64,000 nt of DNA, taken from assembly GCF_000152725.1 (NCBI RefSeq), contig NZ_CH724131.1, forward strand, positions 1,351,856 to 1,415,855, in the 5' to 3' direction. This DNA comes from Pseudooceanicola batsensis HTCC2597. Lineage in GTDB: Bacteria; Pseudomonadota; Alphaproteobacteria; Rhodobacterales; Rhodobacteraceae. Below the pieces are notes generated by a model. It did no database searches. It was not told where the DNA came from and saw only the letters and a program-made list of their open reading frames with translations. The position numbers and the translations under genes were made by a program. Every line of letters begins with the position of its first letter. Within the stretch, counting starts at the first letter, position 1. Below, piece by piece: positions 9,103 through 19,547 of the stretch.

Positions 9103-9665
9103 GTTGTGATGTCCTTGACCTCGGGGCGCGGCCGTTCGGCGGGGGCCGAGGCGAAGCTGCCGATATGAACGATGCCCGCCACCTGTTCGTGGCTCCTTAG
9201 CCCCAGCCCCTGTTCGACGAAACCGCGATCGAACGAGACCCAGCCTGTCACCCAGCCCGCGCCCCAGCCCGAGGCCAGAGCCGCATTGACGAGGCTGAGG
9301 CAGACCGCCCCCGCGCTCAGCGTCTGTTCGCGCGGCGGCACCTTCTCGGCCTCGACCGGGCATTCCACCACGGCCACGGCCAGGTTGCCCCGGTCGAACT
9401 GCCCGCGGCCCTTAGCGACCGTCTCCTCGTCCTTGCCGAGCGAACGTCCGCGCGCCTCGGCCAGCTCGGCCAATCCCTGCATCGCGGGCTGTTCTATCAC
9501 GACGAATCGCCAGGGGATCAGCGCCCCGTGGTCGGGGCTGCGGGCGGCAATGGTCAGCAGCTCTTCCAGCTGCGCCCGGTCAGGGACCGGTTCGGTCAGC
9601 AGCTTGGGCGGATGCGACCGGCGGGTCGCGAGAAAATCGAGGGCGGCCTGGTTCTTCTCGGGCAT
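9087..9665 (-). CDS. Nitroreductase family protein (YdjA-like)
   Basis: A 192-residue FMN-dependent oxidoreductase of the small YdjA-type nitroreductase class. The N-terminal block FLATRRSHPPKLLTEPVPD and the following IAARSPDHGALIPWRFVVIE are characteristic; a C-terminal WGAGWVTGWVSFD and GIVHIGSFASAPAERPRP complete the fold. It probably acts as a cytoplasmic dimer using NAD(P)H; the physiological substrate is unknown. It is the first gene of a two-gene unit with the EI24 membrane protein, whose start it overlaps. The 9666-9929 interval upstream shows no gene. Confidence 0.85.
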   Translation of the reverse strand: MPEKNQAALDFLATRRSHPPKLLTEPVPDRAQLEELLTIAARSPDHGALIPWRFVVIEQPAMQGLAELAEARGRSLGKDEETVAKGRGQFDRGNLAVAVVECPVEAEKVPPREQTLSAGAVCLSLVNAALASGWGAGWVTGWVSFDRGFVEQGLGLRSHEQVAGIVHIGSFASAPAERPRPEVKDITTWLSA

Positions 9666-9929
9666 GGGATCTCCGTTCCGTTGCCGCCTATGTCGGGGGT
9701 CCGGCGCGAAGGGTCAAGAGAGCCGGGGCGCGGAAGACCGGGCCGTTCGGGCTGACGGGGGGCCGACGGCGTTCCCGCGGACCGTGATCCGAGGCATCGC
9801 CCGGGCCGAAGGCGATGGTGAAGGACCGGGCTGCACGCAACCCCTCGGTTTGCCCGGTCAAGGGCGCACCGCGCGCCGGCCGTTCCGGCTCATCGCATCG
9901 GCGCAGGGTCGGATCGCCCCGGTGGCGGA

Positions 9930-11036
9930 TCACTCGAAGAAATACGCCTCCATCCCGCCGATCAGCCCGCTGAAGAAGGCGTCGGACCGCCCGTTCGGCT
10001 GGCGCGCATGTGCCGTGGAGGCCACCGGATCCGGCGCGATGCAGGATGACCCCGACAGTTCCTCGAGCACGCGGTGACCGCAGAACGGCACGTAGGCCTC
10101 GGAATAGCCGCCCTCGTGCACCATCAGCAGGCGTCCGTCGCAGAGCCGGTCGGCCGCGCCCTTCACGCGCGCCGTCATGACGCCGAAGGTATCCGCCGTG
10201 CAGAGCATCCGGGCGAGCGGATCGAAAAGCCCCGCGTCGTATCCGCAGGCCACGACGATCACGTCGGGGCGGAACCGTTCGAGCGCGGGCAGGATCAGCC
10301 GGTCCATCACCTCGAGATAGGCGACGTGCCCGGCACCGGGCGGCAGGGGAATGTTCATGTTGCACCCCTCGCCCGTGCCCGTGCCGCGATCCGAGACATC
10401 GCCGGCATCCAGCGGGTAGTTGTGCTCCTGATGGACCGAGATCGTCAGCACGTCGTCGCGGTCGTAGAATATGTGTTCTGTCCCGTTTCCGTGGTGCACG
10501 TCCCAGTCGACCACCGCCACCCGCCCGGCCAGCCCCTCGGCCTGCGCGGCGGCAATGGCGATCGCGATATTGTTGAGCAGGCAGAAGCCATTGGGCCAAT
10601 CGGGCAGGCAGTGGTGGCCCGGCGGACGCGAGAGGGAATAGGCGTTCTGGACCCGGCCCCGCATCACGTCGAGCAGCGCCTGCCTGGCGAGGCCCGCCGA
10701 AAGCGCCGCGATCTCGTAGCCGTCCTTGCCGAAGGGCGTGCGGAGGCCGAGTTCTCCGCCGCCGGCGTCCGACATCTCCTTGAAGCGGTCGAGGTAGCTT
10801 TCGGGATGGATGCGCATCATGTCTTCGCGACCGGCGGGTTCGGCCGAGGTCATGACGAGATCGCGGGAAAGGCCCGTGACGTCCATCAGGTTCCGCAGCC
10901 GCCGCTTGGTTTCGGGGCTTTCCGGAAGCCCCCCGGCCGCCAGAGGCTGCACCAGCCCCCCGACGGGAAGCGTGAGGGCGTAGCTTCCGCCCGAATGCCA
11001 GAAACAGCGTTCGTCCCAGTAGAAGCCCGTCGACAT
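9930..11036 (-). CDS. Class II histone deacetylase-like amidohydrolase
   Basis: A 368-residue arginase/deacetylase-fold zinc hydrolase, related to bacterial acetylpolyamine amidohydrolases and class II HDACs. The active-site tandem histidines are visible in SRPPGHHCLPD, the zinc ligands in VDWDVHHGNGTEHIF and near ACGYDAG, and the C-terminal HEGGYSEAYVPFCG is typical. Bacteria lack histones, so the likely substrates are acetylated polyamines or other small amides. I chose ATG 11034-11036 because a strong GGGAGGTGA ribosome-binding site lies directly upstream. The 307-base interval 11037-11343 is GC-rich and holds no supported gene. Confidence 0.88.
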   Translation of the reverse strand: MSTGFYWDERCFWHSGGSYALTLPVGGLVQPLAAGGLPESPETKRRLRNLMDVTGLSRDLVMTSAEPAGREDMMRIHPESYLDRFKEMSDAGGGELGLRTPFGKDGYEIAALSAGLARQALLDVMRGRVQNAYSLSRPPGHHCLPDWPNGFCLLNNIAIAIAAAQAEGLAGRVAVVDWDVHHGNGTEHIFYDRDDVLTISVHQEHNYPLDAGDVSDRGTGTGEGCNMNIPLPPGAGHVAYLEVMDRLILPALERFRPDVIVVACGYDAGLFDPLARMLCTADTFGVMTARVKGAADRLCDGRLLMVHEGGYSEAYVPFCGHRVLEELSGSSCIAPDPVASTAHARQPNGRSDAFFSGLIGGMEAYFFE

Positions 11037-11343
11037 GCCGTCACCTCCCTTGATGCCTGGCCGACCTTGGCCCGGCACCCCGCCGCACCGCAACCCCCCG
11101 GACCCGCCCCGGCCGGAGACCGAGCCGACCTGCACGTCCTTGCGGGTCCGTGCGCCGGACGCGCGGGGCCCGTCAGGGCAGGAAAGGCCGGATGAAGTGC
11201 GCTCCGGCAGCCGCATCGGAAGACGGGAAAGCCAGCGTCGCGGTGGCGAAACCTCCGGCCGGACGCGCGGGGCGACCGCGACGCGGCCGCGCCTGCACGG
11301 CGCCGCCCCCGCCCCGAGACCGGACGGTTTGCGCCGCTGCCCC

Positions 11344-11586
11344 CTAGTCCTGCTCGGACCGCACGAGCGAATAGCTGCCCTCGGGCAGGTTCATCGCGGC
11401 GGCCAGGTCGCGCAGCTGAGCCATGGACAGGGTGATCTTCTGCACCACGTCCTGACGTGCGTCGTATTGCTCGACGGTCACGCATTCGGAGAAAGCGTTG
11501 ATGATCACGTCTTCCTGAAGAGGCACCCCGCCGTCATCGACGATGGTGATGAGGGTCGAATCGAATTCGTGCTCGATGGTGAACAT
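11344..11586 (-). CDS. Small conserved protein of unknown function
   Basis: An 80-residue soluble protein starting MFTIEHEFDSTLIT and ending SYSLVRSEQD. It is acidic with no membrane segment or known domain that I can recognise. I believe similar short proteins are common in Rhodobacterales, but I cannot verify this here. The start at 11584-11586 was preferred over an upstream in-frame ATG because the extension (PGRGRPRLGL) is not protein-like. It is divergent from the M48 lipoprotein gene. Confidence 0.6.
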   Translation of the reverse strand: MFTIEHEFDSTLITIVDDGGVPLQEDVIINAFSECVTVEQYDARQDVVQKITLSMAQLRDLAAAMNLPEGSYSLVRSEQD

Positions 11587-11730
11587 GAGCCCGAGCCTAG
11601 GTCGGCCCCGGCCCGGCACGCAAGCGGCAGGACGCCATAGCGGAATGCGGGCCGCACAACGACAACCTTGCGTGGTTGCAAGGGCGGGCGAAAACCCGGA
11701 TAGAAGGCGCGGAAAAACGGGAAGGTCCGG

Positions 11731-12441
11731 ATGATCGCACGGTTTCGCATCACAGTGCTTTTGCTACCGCTGCTGGCCCTGCTGGCGGGGTGCGACGTGC
11801 CCGGCACCGGCCCTGTCGCGCGGCCGCCGGCCGGCACTATCGATATCCCGATTTCGGTCGATGCGGCCGCCCGGCGCTTTGTCAGCGTGGCCGAACGGGT
11901 CGAGCCGGTGGCCGAACGGGTCTGCCGCCGCGATGCGCCGGATCTCAACTGCGACTTCCGGATCGTCGTCGATGACAACCCGCAGGCCCCGATCAACGCC
12001 TTCCAGCTGGTGGACAAGTCCGGACATCCGGTGATCGTCGTGACCGTGCCGATGATCGCCTATGTGCAGAACGACGACGAGATGGCCTTCATCCTTTCGC
12101 ACGAGGCCGCCCACCACATCGCCCGCCACCTCGACCGGCGGCGGGAATCGACCCGCGCGGCCGCGCTGATCTTTGCCAGTGCCGCCGCGCGGGGCGGCGC
12201 CTCGGGCGCGGCGCTGGATACGGCGGCGCGGCTCGGCGCCGTGCTGGGCTCGCGGGTCTATGCCAAGGACTACGAACTCGAGGCCGATGCGATCGGCGCC
12301 CGCATCGCCCGCGACGCCGGGTTCGATCCGATCAACGGCGCGCGGTATTTCGAACGCTCGCCCGATCCGGGCAACCGGTTCCTCGGCACTCACCCGCCCA
12401 ATTCCAACCGGGTCGAGGCGGTGCGCGCGGCACTGCGCTGA
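11731..12441 (+). CDS. M48 family metallopeptidase lipoprotein
   Basis: A 236-residue predicted lipoprotein. The N-terminal signal ends in the lipobox LLAGC (Cys21), so the mature protein should be lipid-anchored in the periplasm. The M48 zinc site is visible as HEAAH (His124, Glu125, His128) in LSHEAAHHIARH, and the third ligand glutamate lies in YELEADAIGARIA. This arrangement matches loosely LoiP/YggG-like and BepA-like envelope quality-control proteases, without the TPR domain of BepA. The final motif HPPNSNRVEAV is usual for the family. It is a single gene divergent from a small unknown gene. Confidence 0.87.
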   Translation: MIARFRITVLLLPLLALLAGCDVPGTGPVARPPAGTIDIPISVDAAARRFVSVAERVEPVAERVCRRDAPDLNCDFRIVVDDNPQAPINAFQLVDKSGHPVIVVTVPMIAYVQNDDEMAFILSHEAAHHIARHLDRRRESTRAAALIFASAAARGGASGAALDTAARLGAVLGSRVYAKDYELEADAIGARIARDAGFDPINGARYFERSPDPGNRFLGTHPPNSNRVEAVRAALR

Positions 12442-12586
12442 GCGCGCCAGCGTCGGTCCAACCGGGCTCGGGGGCGAAGACGGGCCCCGCCTGCCCCGTT
12501 CGGGAGAGGATAGGGACAGCCGGCGCATCGGCATCCGAGGTGCGGTCCGCCGGACCGCCCGCGCCGACCCGGCCGGCACGAAACCG

Positions 12587-13978
12587 CTATGATCGCAGCC
12601 GAAGGCCCCAGAGATCGTATTCGCTGGCCTCGTCGACCTCGACCTCGAGAATGTCGCCGGGGGCGAGCCCCTCGGTATCCTCGTCCAAGAAGAGGTTACC
12701 GTCGATCTCCGGCGCGTCGGCCATGGTCCGGCAGGTCGCGATCCCGTCCTCGTCGATCTCGTCCACGATCACCTGCTGCACCGTGCCCACCTTGGCGGCG
12801 AGCTTGGCCGCAGAGATGGCCTGCGCCTTTTCCATGAAGCGCTCCCACCTCTCCTGCTTGACCGTGTCGGGGACGTGGTCCGGAAGGTCGTTCGACCGCG
12901 CGCCGGCGACGTTCTCGTATTTGAAACAGCCCACGCGATCGAGCTGTGCCTCGTCCATCCACTCGAGCAGCGTGGAGAATTCCTCTTCGGTTTCGCCCGG
13001 ATAGCCGACGATGAAGGTCGAGCGCAGGGTGATCCCGGGGCAGATCGAGCGCCATTCGGCGATCCGGTCCAGCGTGCGTTCGGCGGCCGCGGGGCGGGCC
13101 ATCCGGCGCAGCGTGTCGGGGTGGGCGTGCTGGAAGGGGATGTCGAGATAGGGCAGCACCCTGCCTTCGGCCATCAGCGGAATCAGCTCGCGCACATGCG
13201 GATAGGGATAGATGTAGTGCAGGCGCACCCAGGCACCGAGGCCCCCCAGTTCGCGGGCCAGGTCGGTGATGTGGCTGCGCACCTCGCCGCCCTTCCAGGG
13301 CGAGAGGTCATGGCGCCGGTCCACCCCGTAGGCCGAGGTGTCCTGGCTGATCACGAGCAGTTCCCGGACCCCGGCCTCGACCAGTTTCTCGGCCTCGCGC
13401 AGCACGGCATGGGCGGGCCGCGAGGCGAGCCGGCCCCGCATGTCCGGGATGATGCAGAACCTGCACTTGTGGTTACAGCCCTCGGCGATCTTGAGATAGC
13501 TGTAGTGCCGCGGCGTCAGCGTCACCCCCGAGGCGGGCAGCAGGTCGATGAACGGGTCGGGCGCGGGCGGCACCGCCCCGTGCACCACGTCGAGCACCTG
13601 TTCGTACTGGTGCGGCCCGGTCACGGCGAGCACCTTGGGATGCGCGCCGGTGATGAACTCGGGCTCGGCCCCGAGACATCCGGTCACGATCACCCGGCCG
13701 TTCTCGTTCAGCGCCTCGCCGATGGCGTCGAGGCTTTCGGCCTTTGCGCTGTCGAGAAAGCCGCAGGTATTCACGATCACCGCATCGGCCCCGGCATAAT
13801 CGGCCGAGATGGCATAGCCCTCGGCCCGCAGGCGGGTCAGGATCCGCTCGCTGTCGACCAGCGCCTTCGGACAGCCGAGGGAGACCATGCCGATCGAGGG
13901 CTGACCGGGGCGGCGCGTGTCGCCGAGACGCGCCGCGGGCGCGATGTCGGGGCGGAGGTTCGGGGGATTCTGGACCAT
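12587..13978 (-). CDS. rimO: Ribosomal protein uS12 methylthiotransferase
   Basis: A 463-residue radical SAM methylthiotransferase that modifies the conserved aspartate of ribosomal protein S12. The N-terminal UPF0004 domain has its three cluster-binding cysteines in [22 protein letters not shown] and TGCLGAEPE. The radical SAM CxxxCxxC motif is CNHKCRFC in [20 protein letters not shown], which together with [12 protein letters not shown] separates RimO from MiaB. A TRAM domain forms the last 70 residues. Start ATG 13976-13978 ([10 protein letters not shown]) gives a typical length; the open frame continues upstream only as a shadow of asmA. It is divergent from the AsmA gene. Confidence 0.94.
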   Translation of the reverse strand: MVQNPPNLRPDIAPAARLGDTRRPGQPSIGMVSLGCPKALVDSERILTRLRAEGYAISADYAGADAVIVNTCGFLDSAKAESLDAIGEALNENGRVIVTGCLGAEPEFITGAHPKVLAVTGPHQYEQVLDVVHGAVPPAPDPFIDLLPASGVTLTPRHYSYLKIAEGCNHKCRFCIIPDMRGRLASRPAHAVLREAEKLVEAGVRELLVISQDTSAYGVDRRHDLSPWKGGEVRSHITDLARELGGLGAWVRLHYIYPYPHVRELIPLMAEGRVLPYLDIPFQHAHPDTLRRMARPAAAERTLDRIAEWRSICPGITLRSTFIVGYPGETEEEFSTLLEWMDEAQLDRVGCFKYENVAGARSNDLPDHVPDTVKQERWERFMEKAQAISAAKLAAKVGTVQQVIVDEIDEDGIATCRTMADAPEIDGNLFLDEDTEGLAPGDILEVEVDEASEYDLWGLRLRS

Positions 13979-14098
13979 GCCGCCGCCTATACGCCCTTGC
14001 CGCGCTTTTGCAACCACCGCGACGGGATGTCCGCGGCGGCGGCTTGTGGCGCGCATCGGCCATGATAGGTTGACACCGTTCAACCGCGCGGAGGTGGC

Positions 14099-16063
14099 AT
14101 GCGGCTCATTCGGCTCGTGATCGGGATGATCATCGCCTTTTCGCTGGTCTTCGTGGCCGGGCTGTTCCTCGTGCCCGGCGAGAGGATCGCGCAGGTCGCG
14201 GCCGACGAGCTCGGCCGCCGGACGGGGCGCGAGGTGCGGATCGGCGGCGAGGCGCGGTTCACGCTCTGGCCCGATCTCGGCGTGACGGTGGACGGGCTGC
14301 GGATCGCCAATGCCGACTGGTCCGACAATGGTCCGATGTTCCAGGCGCAAAGGGTGACCATCGGCGTCGATGCCGCCGCGCTGATCCGGCGCGACATCCG
14401 CATCCGGACGCTCCATGCCGAGGCCCCGCAGATCCTGCTCGAGCGCAACGCGGACGGCGAAGGCAACTGGGAGGTGGGCGGCAAGGCGGCGGTCGCGGCG
14501 ACCGAGGCGCAGCCCTCCGGCGCGGCACCGGCGGCCACCGCGGCAGCGCCGGTGCAGCGCCCGGCCTTCACGATCGACGATGCGGTGATCACCGGCGCCT
14601 CGGTCTACTTCGCCGACCACCGGACCGGCACCGAGGTCAGCCAGCGCGACATCGACCTGACCGTCGCCTATCCGGAGGCGCGCGGACCGGCGCGGATCGA
14701 CCTGACCCTGCGCCCGAACGGCGCGCCGATCCGCCTCTCCGGCACGATCGCCGACCCCCGGGCCTTTGCCGAGGCGCGCATCTCTCCGGTCGTCTTCGAC
14801 CTCGAGGCCCCTTCGGCCTCGGGTCGGTTCGAAGGGCGCGCCTCGGTCGGCCCGGAAGCCGAAGGCGCGCTGAGCCTGGATATCGCGGACACGGGCGCCC
14901 TCGCCCGCGCCCTGGGCCGGGCCGATCCGGGGCTGTCCCGCGGGCTGGGCCGCGACCTCGACCTCGCGGCGCAGGTCACGCTGACCCGCGTGGGGCTGCT
15001 CGCCCTGCGCGAGGGGCGGATGAGTTCGGGCGGCAACGCGGCGACCGTCGCCGCGGACCTCACGACCGGCGGCCCCCGGCCCCGGCTGAATGCGCGGGTG
15101 GATGCGGGCCCGCTGGACCTGTCCGCCCTGACCGCGGGCGGCGCCCCGGCCTCCGTCAGCGGCGGCGGGGCCGCGCGCTCGGGCTGGTCAACCGCCCCGA
15201 TCGATGCCGGGTCGCTGAACCGTCTCGACGGCGAGATCGCGATCTCGGCCCCCTCGCTCGACCTCGGCACGACGGAGATCGGCCAGACCCGCGTCCTCGT
15301 CACCATCGACCGCGCCCGGGCCGTGGCCACGCTGCGCGAATTGCGCGCCTTCGGCGGCCTGGTGACCGGAGAATTCGTCGCCAACAACCGCAACGGCCTG
15401 TCGGTCGGCGGTGATCTCAGGGCCGCCGACATCGCGCTGGACCAGGCGCTGACGGAACTGGCCGGCGTTACCCGCTTCACCGGCTCGGCGGCGGCGCGCG
15501 TCAGGTTCCTCGGCGTCGGACAGTCCGTCGCGGCCATCATCAATTCGCTCTCCGGCGATGGCGGCATCGACACCGGGCGCGGCACGATCCGCGGCATCGA
15601 CCTTGACCGCCTGTTCCGCGGCGGCGACCCGAGCGGCGGCACCACGATCTTCGACGAGACCCGGGCAACCTTCTCCATGGAGGACGGTGTGCTGTCCAAC
15701 ACGGACCTGCTGATGACGCTGGGCGGCATCGAGGCACGTGGAGAAGGCACGGTCGGGCTGGGCGAACGGCGGATCGACTATCTCTTCACGCCGGTCAGCC
15801 TGAAGGCGCGCGACGGGCGCGGCATCGCCCTTCCGGTGTGGATCCGCGGCCCCTGGTCCGCCCCCCGGATCACGGTCGATGTCGAGAAAGCCATCCAGCT
15901 GAACGCGGCCGAGGAAAAGGCCGCGTTCGAACAGAAGCTTCGCGACCGGGTCCGCGACGAACTGGGCATCGAGCAGCGCGACGGCGAAAGCACCGAGGAC
16001 GCGCTGAAACGCACGCTCGAAGAGGAGGCCCGCAAGGGCCTGCTGAAACTCTTCGACCGCTGA
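14099..16063 (+). CDS. AsmA family protein
   Basis: A 654-residue envelope protein. One N-terminal membrane anchor (about residues 5-25) is followed by the AsmA domain with the recognisable [20 protein letters not shown] and [14 protein letters not shown] blocks, and a C-terminal AsmA-like region containing [16 protein letters not shown]. AsmA-like proteins form long bridges between the membranes and are linked to phospholipid transport and outer-membrane assembly. The ATG is preceded by GGAGGTGG. It is transcribed away from rimO and converges on a phosphatase gene, with the two stop codons directly abutting. Confidence 0.85.
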   Translation: MRLIRLVIGMIIAFSLVFVAGLFLVPGERIAQVAADELGRRTGREVRIGGEARFTLWPDLGVTVDGLRIANADWSDNGPMFQAQRVTIGVDAAALIRRDIRIRTLHAEAPQILLERNADGEGNWEVGGKAAVAATEAQPSGAAPAATAAAPVQRPAFTIDDAVITGASVYFADHRTGTEVSQRDIDLTVAYPEARGPARIDLTLRPNGAPIRLSGTIADPRAFAEARISPVVFDLEAPSASGRFEGRASVGPEAEGALSLDIADTGALARALGRADPGLSRGLGRDLDLAAQVTLTRVGLLALREGRMSSGGNAATVAADLTTGGPRPRLNARVDAGPLDLSALTAGGAPASVSGGGAARSGWSTAPIDAGSLNRLDGEIAISAPSLDLGTTEIGQTRVLVTIDRARAVATLRELRAFGGLVTGEFVANNRNGLSVGGDLRAADIALDQALTELAGVTRFTGSAAARVRFLGVGQSVAAIINSLSGDGGIDTGRGTIRGIDLDRLFRGGDPSGGTTIFDETRATFSMEDGVLSNTDLLMTLGGIEARGEGTVGLGERRIDYLFTPVSLKARDGRGIALPVWIRGPWSAPRITVDVEKAIQLNAAEEKAAFEQKLRDRVRDELGIEQRDGESTEDALKRTLEEEARKGLLKLFDR

Positions 16064-16813
16064 TCAGGCGAGCCGCGCCGCCAGGCTGTCGCGCAGGGGC
16101 GCGTCTATCCCGATGTGATCGAGATAGGAGACCGGGCCGCCATAGGTCTTGTCGAGGTGATCCATCACGGCGCGCATCGTCTCCGGTTCGGAGGCGAGGA
16201 TGCGGTCCGTCCGCTCGGGCGTGGCCCCGCGCGCCCGGATGCCCGTCCGCAGCCTGTCCATCAGCGACGCCCCGAGCCGCTCGGTCAGGGCGTATTCCGC
16301 GATCACGATCTCGCGGTCCACCCCGGCGTTCGATAGCAGAAGCATGGCGATCAGCCCGGTTCGGTCCTTGCCGGCGGTGCAATGGAAATAAAGCCCGCCC
16401 GGCGGTGCATCGGCGATGGTCCGCATGACCCGCGCCATGTTGTCCTGGCAGTCGTCCAGCGCGCGACGATACCGGATACCCATGTTGAACCCGCCGCCGG
16501 CCTCTTCGGCCATCCGGTCCAGCGGCGCCAGCCCGTCGAACAGCGGAATGTTCACGTAGCTCACACGCGGATCCCCCGCGAGAGGGTTGGGCGCGGCGGC
16601 GATCTCGTCCGCGCGCCGCAGGTCGATGATCGTCGCGAGGCCACGGGTCAGCAGGTCCTCGCGCTCCGTGTCCCCGATCCCCGTCAGGGCGCAGCCCCGC
16701 CAGATCGCGTCCGCCCGCGTCGTCCCGCCTCGACCGGTCGGGTACCCTCCGAGACAGCGGATGTTGTGGACCCCGGCATAGGGCAAGGCGACGGTATCGA
16801 GAGTGACGGTCAT
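16064..16813 (-). CDS. Tyrosine-protein phosphatase family protein
   Basis: A 249-residue cysteine-based phosphatase. The signature HCxxGxxR is visible as HCTAGKDRTG with catalytic Cys145 and Arg151. The N-terminal HNIRCLGGYPT and IIDLRRADEI match the bacterial Y_phosphatase3-type group that also includes MptpB-like triple-specificity enzymes. No signal peptide is present, so it is probably cytoplasmic. I chose ATG 16811-16813 because the conserved domain begins within 15 residues; the upstream extension overlaps modC. Its substrate is unknown. Confidence 0.85.
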   Translation of the reverse strand: MTVTLDTVALPYAGVHNIRCLGGYPTGRGGTTRADAIWRGCALTGIGDTEREDLLTRGLATIIDLRRADEIAAAPNPLAGDPRVSYVNIPLFDGLAPLDRMAEEAGGGFNMGIRYRRALDDCQDNMARVMRTIADAPPGGLYFHCTAGKDRTGLIAMLLLSNAGVDREIVIAEYALTERLGASLMDRLRTGIRARGATPERTDRILASEPETMRAVMDHLDKTYGGPVSYLDHIGIDAPLRDSLAARLA

Positions 16814-16892
16814 TGCGGCTCCTGTGCGGCTCCTGCGGAATTCGCCTGCAAGGTAGACATTATCCACCGGGGGGCAAGGACCTGCTGTCGCC

Positions 16893-17987
16893 TCACACCC
16901 GGCCCGGCGGGACGATCTGGGCCTGCCCGACATCGCCCCGGGCCACCGCCACGCTCTTGATCACGGCATAGCAGGACTGGCCGGGCGCCAGGGCCAGCCC
17001 CTCGGCCGAGCGGCGCGTGATGCGTGCGAGGATCAGGTCCTCTCCGCAGCGGCACTGGACCATGACCCCCGGGCCCTGCCCCGGATGCAGCTCGGCGATG
17101 GTGGCGGGCAGGATGTTGAGCGCCGAGACCCGCTCGGGCCGCGACAGCGACAGCATCACGTCCTGCGCGGCGATCCGGATCCGCAGCGCCGCGCCGGCAC
17201 CGGCGTCGATGCGGGGCAGCAGAAGACGGCCGCCCGAAACCGCCACCTCGGTCAGCCCGTCCTCGTGCTGCGCCTCGACCCGCCCCGGGATCACCGCCCC
17301 CGCCGCCCGCGGGCCGAGCGCGGGCGCGAGCCCCGGATCGGCGAACAGCGCCGCGGCGGGGCCGGCGCGCACGACCCGGCCACTGTCGAGTACGACCAGC
17401 GTGTCCGCCAGCCGCGCGACCTCTTCGACCGCGTGCGAGACATAGAGGATCGGGATCCCCGCCTCGTCCCGCAGCCGTTCGAGGTAGGGCAGGATCTCCT
17501 CTTTCCGCGCCTGGTCGAGCGAGGCGAAGGGTTCGTCCATCAGCAGCATGCGCGGCTGCGACAGCAGGGCGCGACCGATGGCGACCCGCGCCTGTTCCCC
17601 GCCCGAGAGCGTGCCGGGCCGGCGACTAAGCAGCCCCCCGATGCCCAGCAGGTCGCAGACCCGGCCCAGCCCGGCGTCGCCCCCCGCCCCGTAAAGCAGG
17701 TTGCGGCGCACCGTCATGTGCGGAAACAGCCGCGCGTCCTGGAACACATAGCCGAACCGGCGGCGATGCACCGGCAGGTCGGTCCCGGCCTCGGCGTCGA
17801 ACAGCACCTCGCCATCCAGGACGATCCGCCCGGCGTCGGGCCGCACCAGGCCGGCCACCGCGCCGACGACGGTCGTCTTGCCCGCGCCCGAATGACCGAA
17901 GAGCGCGGTGACGCCGGCGGAGGCCGAGAAATCGGCGACCAGCTCCATCCCGCCCAGCCGGTGACGGATCGCGACCTCGAGGCTCAT
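16893..17987 (-). CDS. modC: Molybdate ABC transporter ATP-binding protein
   Basis: A 364-residue ATPase that powers molybdate import. The nucleotide-binding domain shows Walker A GHSGAGKTT (31-39), the ABC signature LSGGEQ (127-132), Walker B LLMDEP (148-153) and the switch His in YVSHAVEEV. The C-terminal about 65 residues form the regulatory molybdate-binding Mop domain (ALRIRIAAQDVMLS, then ILPATIAELHPG). Length is standard for ModC. The start overlaps the modB stop by 4 bases, which gives a modA-modB-modC operon. Confidence 0.94.
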   Translation of the reverse strand: MSLEVAIRHRLGGMELVADFSASAGVTALFGHSGAGKTTVVGAVAGLVRPDAGRIVLDGEVLFDAEAGTDLPVHRRRFGYVFQDARLFPHMTVRRNLLYGAGGDAGLGRVCDLLGIGGLLSRRPGTLSGGEQARVAIGRALLSQPRMLLMDEPFASLDQARKEEILPYLERLRDEAGIPILYVSHAVEEVARLADTLVVLDSGRVVRAGPAAALFADPGLAPALGPRAAGAVIPGRVEAQHEDGLTEVAVSGGRLLLPRIDAGAGAALRIRIAAQDVMLSLSRPERVSALNILPATIAELHPGQGPGVMVQCRCGEDLILARITRRSAEGLALAPGQSCYAVIKSVAVARGDVGQAQIVPPGRV

Positions 17988-18676
17988 GACCCGACCCTTC
18001 GGGTCATGGCCCGCGCCAGCGCCTCGGAGGCGACGAGGGCCAGGGCGGCCACCGCGACCGAGACCACGACGAGGCGCAGCGCCGCCCCCTCGCCGCCCGG
18101 TTGCTGCAGGAAGGCGTAGATGGCGGACGGCAGGGTGCGCGTCTCGCCGGGGATGTTCGAGACGAAGGTGATCGTCGCGCCGAATTCGCCCATGGCCTTG
18201 GCAAAGCACAGCACCGCGCCCGCCAGCACGCCCGGCAGGGCCAGCGGCAGGGTGATCGTGACAAAGACACGGACCCGCGAGGCGCCGAGGGTGGCGGCCG
18301 CCTGCTCGAGCCGGGGATCGACCGCCTCGATCGCCAGCCGGATCGCGCGGACCATCAGCGGGAATCCCATGACCGCCGCCGCCAGCGCCGCCCCCGTCCA
18401 GCGAAAGGCGACCTCGACCCCGATGGAGGCGAGGGCCCGCCCGACCGGCGCGGCGGGAGAGAACGTCTCGAGCAGCAGATAGCCCACCACGACGGGCGGC
18501 AGGACCAGCGGCAGGTGGACGACGACGTTCAGCGCCTCGCGGCCCCGGAACCGGCCCCGCGCCAGCAGCATCGCGACCCAGAGACCGAGCGGCAGCGATA
18601 CCAGGGTGGCCCAGAAGGCGACCCGCAGCGACAGCGCCACCGCGGCCCATTCCTCGGGCCCCAGCCAGCCGGTCAC
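17984..18676 (-). CDS. modB: Molybdate ABC transporter permease
   Basis: A 230-residue inner-membrane permease with five or so hydrophobic helices, starting WAAVALSLRVAFWATLVSLP. The cytoplasmic EAA loop that contacts ModC is visible as EAVDPRLEQAAATLGASR, and FAKAMGEFGATITFVSNIPG is the characteristic ModB/CysT-type block. It imports molybdate together with ModA and ModC. It overlaps modA by 4 bases upstream and modC by 4 bases downstream. Confidence 0.94.
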   Translation of the reverse strand: MTGWLGPEEWAAVALSLRVAFWATLVSLPLGLWVAMLLARGRFRGREALNVVVHLPLVLPPVVVGYLLLETFSPAAPVGRALASIGVEVAFRWTGAALAAAVMGFPLMVRAIRLAIEAVDPRLEQAAATLGASRVRVFVTITLPLALPGVLAGAVLCFAKAMGEFGATITFVSNIPGETRTLPSAIYAFLQQPGGEGAALRLVVVSVAVAALALVASEALARAMTRRVGS

Positions 18677-19440
18677 GGGGCCGGCACCACCTGGAAACCC
18701 GCGGCCCGGAACAGCGCGCGGACCGGGCCGCTCGACAGGTGGTCGAGAAAAGCCGCGGCCTCAGCGAGGCTGCCGCTCATCGCGGCGGCGGGATAGGTGA
18801 CCGGCATGTGCGCGTCGTCGGGGAAGACGCCCCGCAGATGGACGCGCGGCTCGGCCTGCGCATCGGTGGCGTAGACGATCCCCCAGGGCGCCGCCCCGAC
18901 CGCCACCAGCGCCAGCGCCGCCCGTACGTTGTCGGCCTCGGCCAGCTGGTCCTTGACCGCGTCCCAGGCGCCGAAGCTGGCCAGCGCCTCGCGGGCATAG
19001 ACCCCTGCCGGAACCGCATCCGTCAGCGCGACGGCCAGGCGCTGGCCGTCCAGCAGGCCGGGAAGGTCCATTTCCGGGTCCAGCTGCATCTCGGGTCCCG
19101 CCGCATGCGACACCAGCACCAGCCGGTTCCGCCACAGCACCCGGCGGGTGTCGTTGTCGACGAATTCCTTGGCCGCCAGGTCGTCCATCCATCCCTCGTT
19201 CGCCGAGAGGAACACATCCGCCGGCGCCCCCGCCTCGATCTGCCGCGCCAGCGCCGAGCTGCCGGCATAGGAGATCACCACATCGGTGGCGTTCTCCGCG
19301 TTCCAAAGCCTGGCCGCCTCGTCCAGGGGGCCGGCTAGGCTCGCCGCCGCGAAGACAAGCAGGCGATCCGCCTGAACGGGCAGCGCCAGACCGAGCAAGA
19401 TGAGGAAACTGAACAGAATTCGTCTCATGAGTGCAGGCAT
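18673..19440 (-). CDS. modA: Molybdate ABC transporter substrate-binding protein
   Basis: A 255-residue periplasmic binding protein with an N-terminal signal peptide (RRILFSFLILLGLALPVQA). The mature start LLVFAAASLAGPLDEAA provides the ASL oxyanion-binding turn, and SYAGSSALARQIEAGAPADV provides the GSS turn of ModA proteins; both are seen in the sequence. The end GPVRALFRAAGFQV is typical of the family. The start is uncertain between ATG 19440 and ATG 19428; both keep the signal peptide intact. A TTG at 19467 is less likely. It is the first gene of modABC and is divergent from selU. Confidence 0.9.
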   Translation of the reverse strand: MPALMRRILFSFLILLGLALPVQADRLLVFAAASLAGPLDEAARLWNAENATDVVISYAGSSALARQIEAGAPADVFLSANEGWMDDLAAKEFVDNDTRRVLWRNRLVLVSHAAGPEMQLDPEMDLPGLLDGQRLAVALTDAVPAGVYAREALASFGAWDAVKDQLAEADNVRAALALVAVGAAPWGIVYATDAQAEPRVHLRGVFPDDAHMPVTYPAAAMSGSLAEAAAFLDHLSSGPVRALFRAAGFQVVPAP

Positions 19441-19547
19441 GTCATCCAAGCGGCGCCCGGAATTCAAGCACTATTCCGCGGCAGCCGCGCTTGCGGCTCG
19501 GCGCCGCCGCGTGCATATCCGGGCCTCGAACCATTCACAGCCCCGCC

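Noticed and set aside
11035..11640. Plus-strand frame opposite the histone-deacetylase-like gene's upstream region
   Set aside because: It runs antisense through the well-supported 80-residue gene and has a shadow-like composition.
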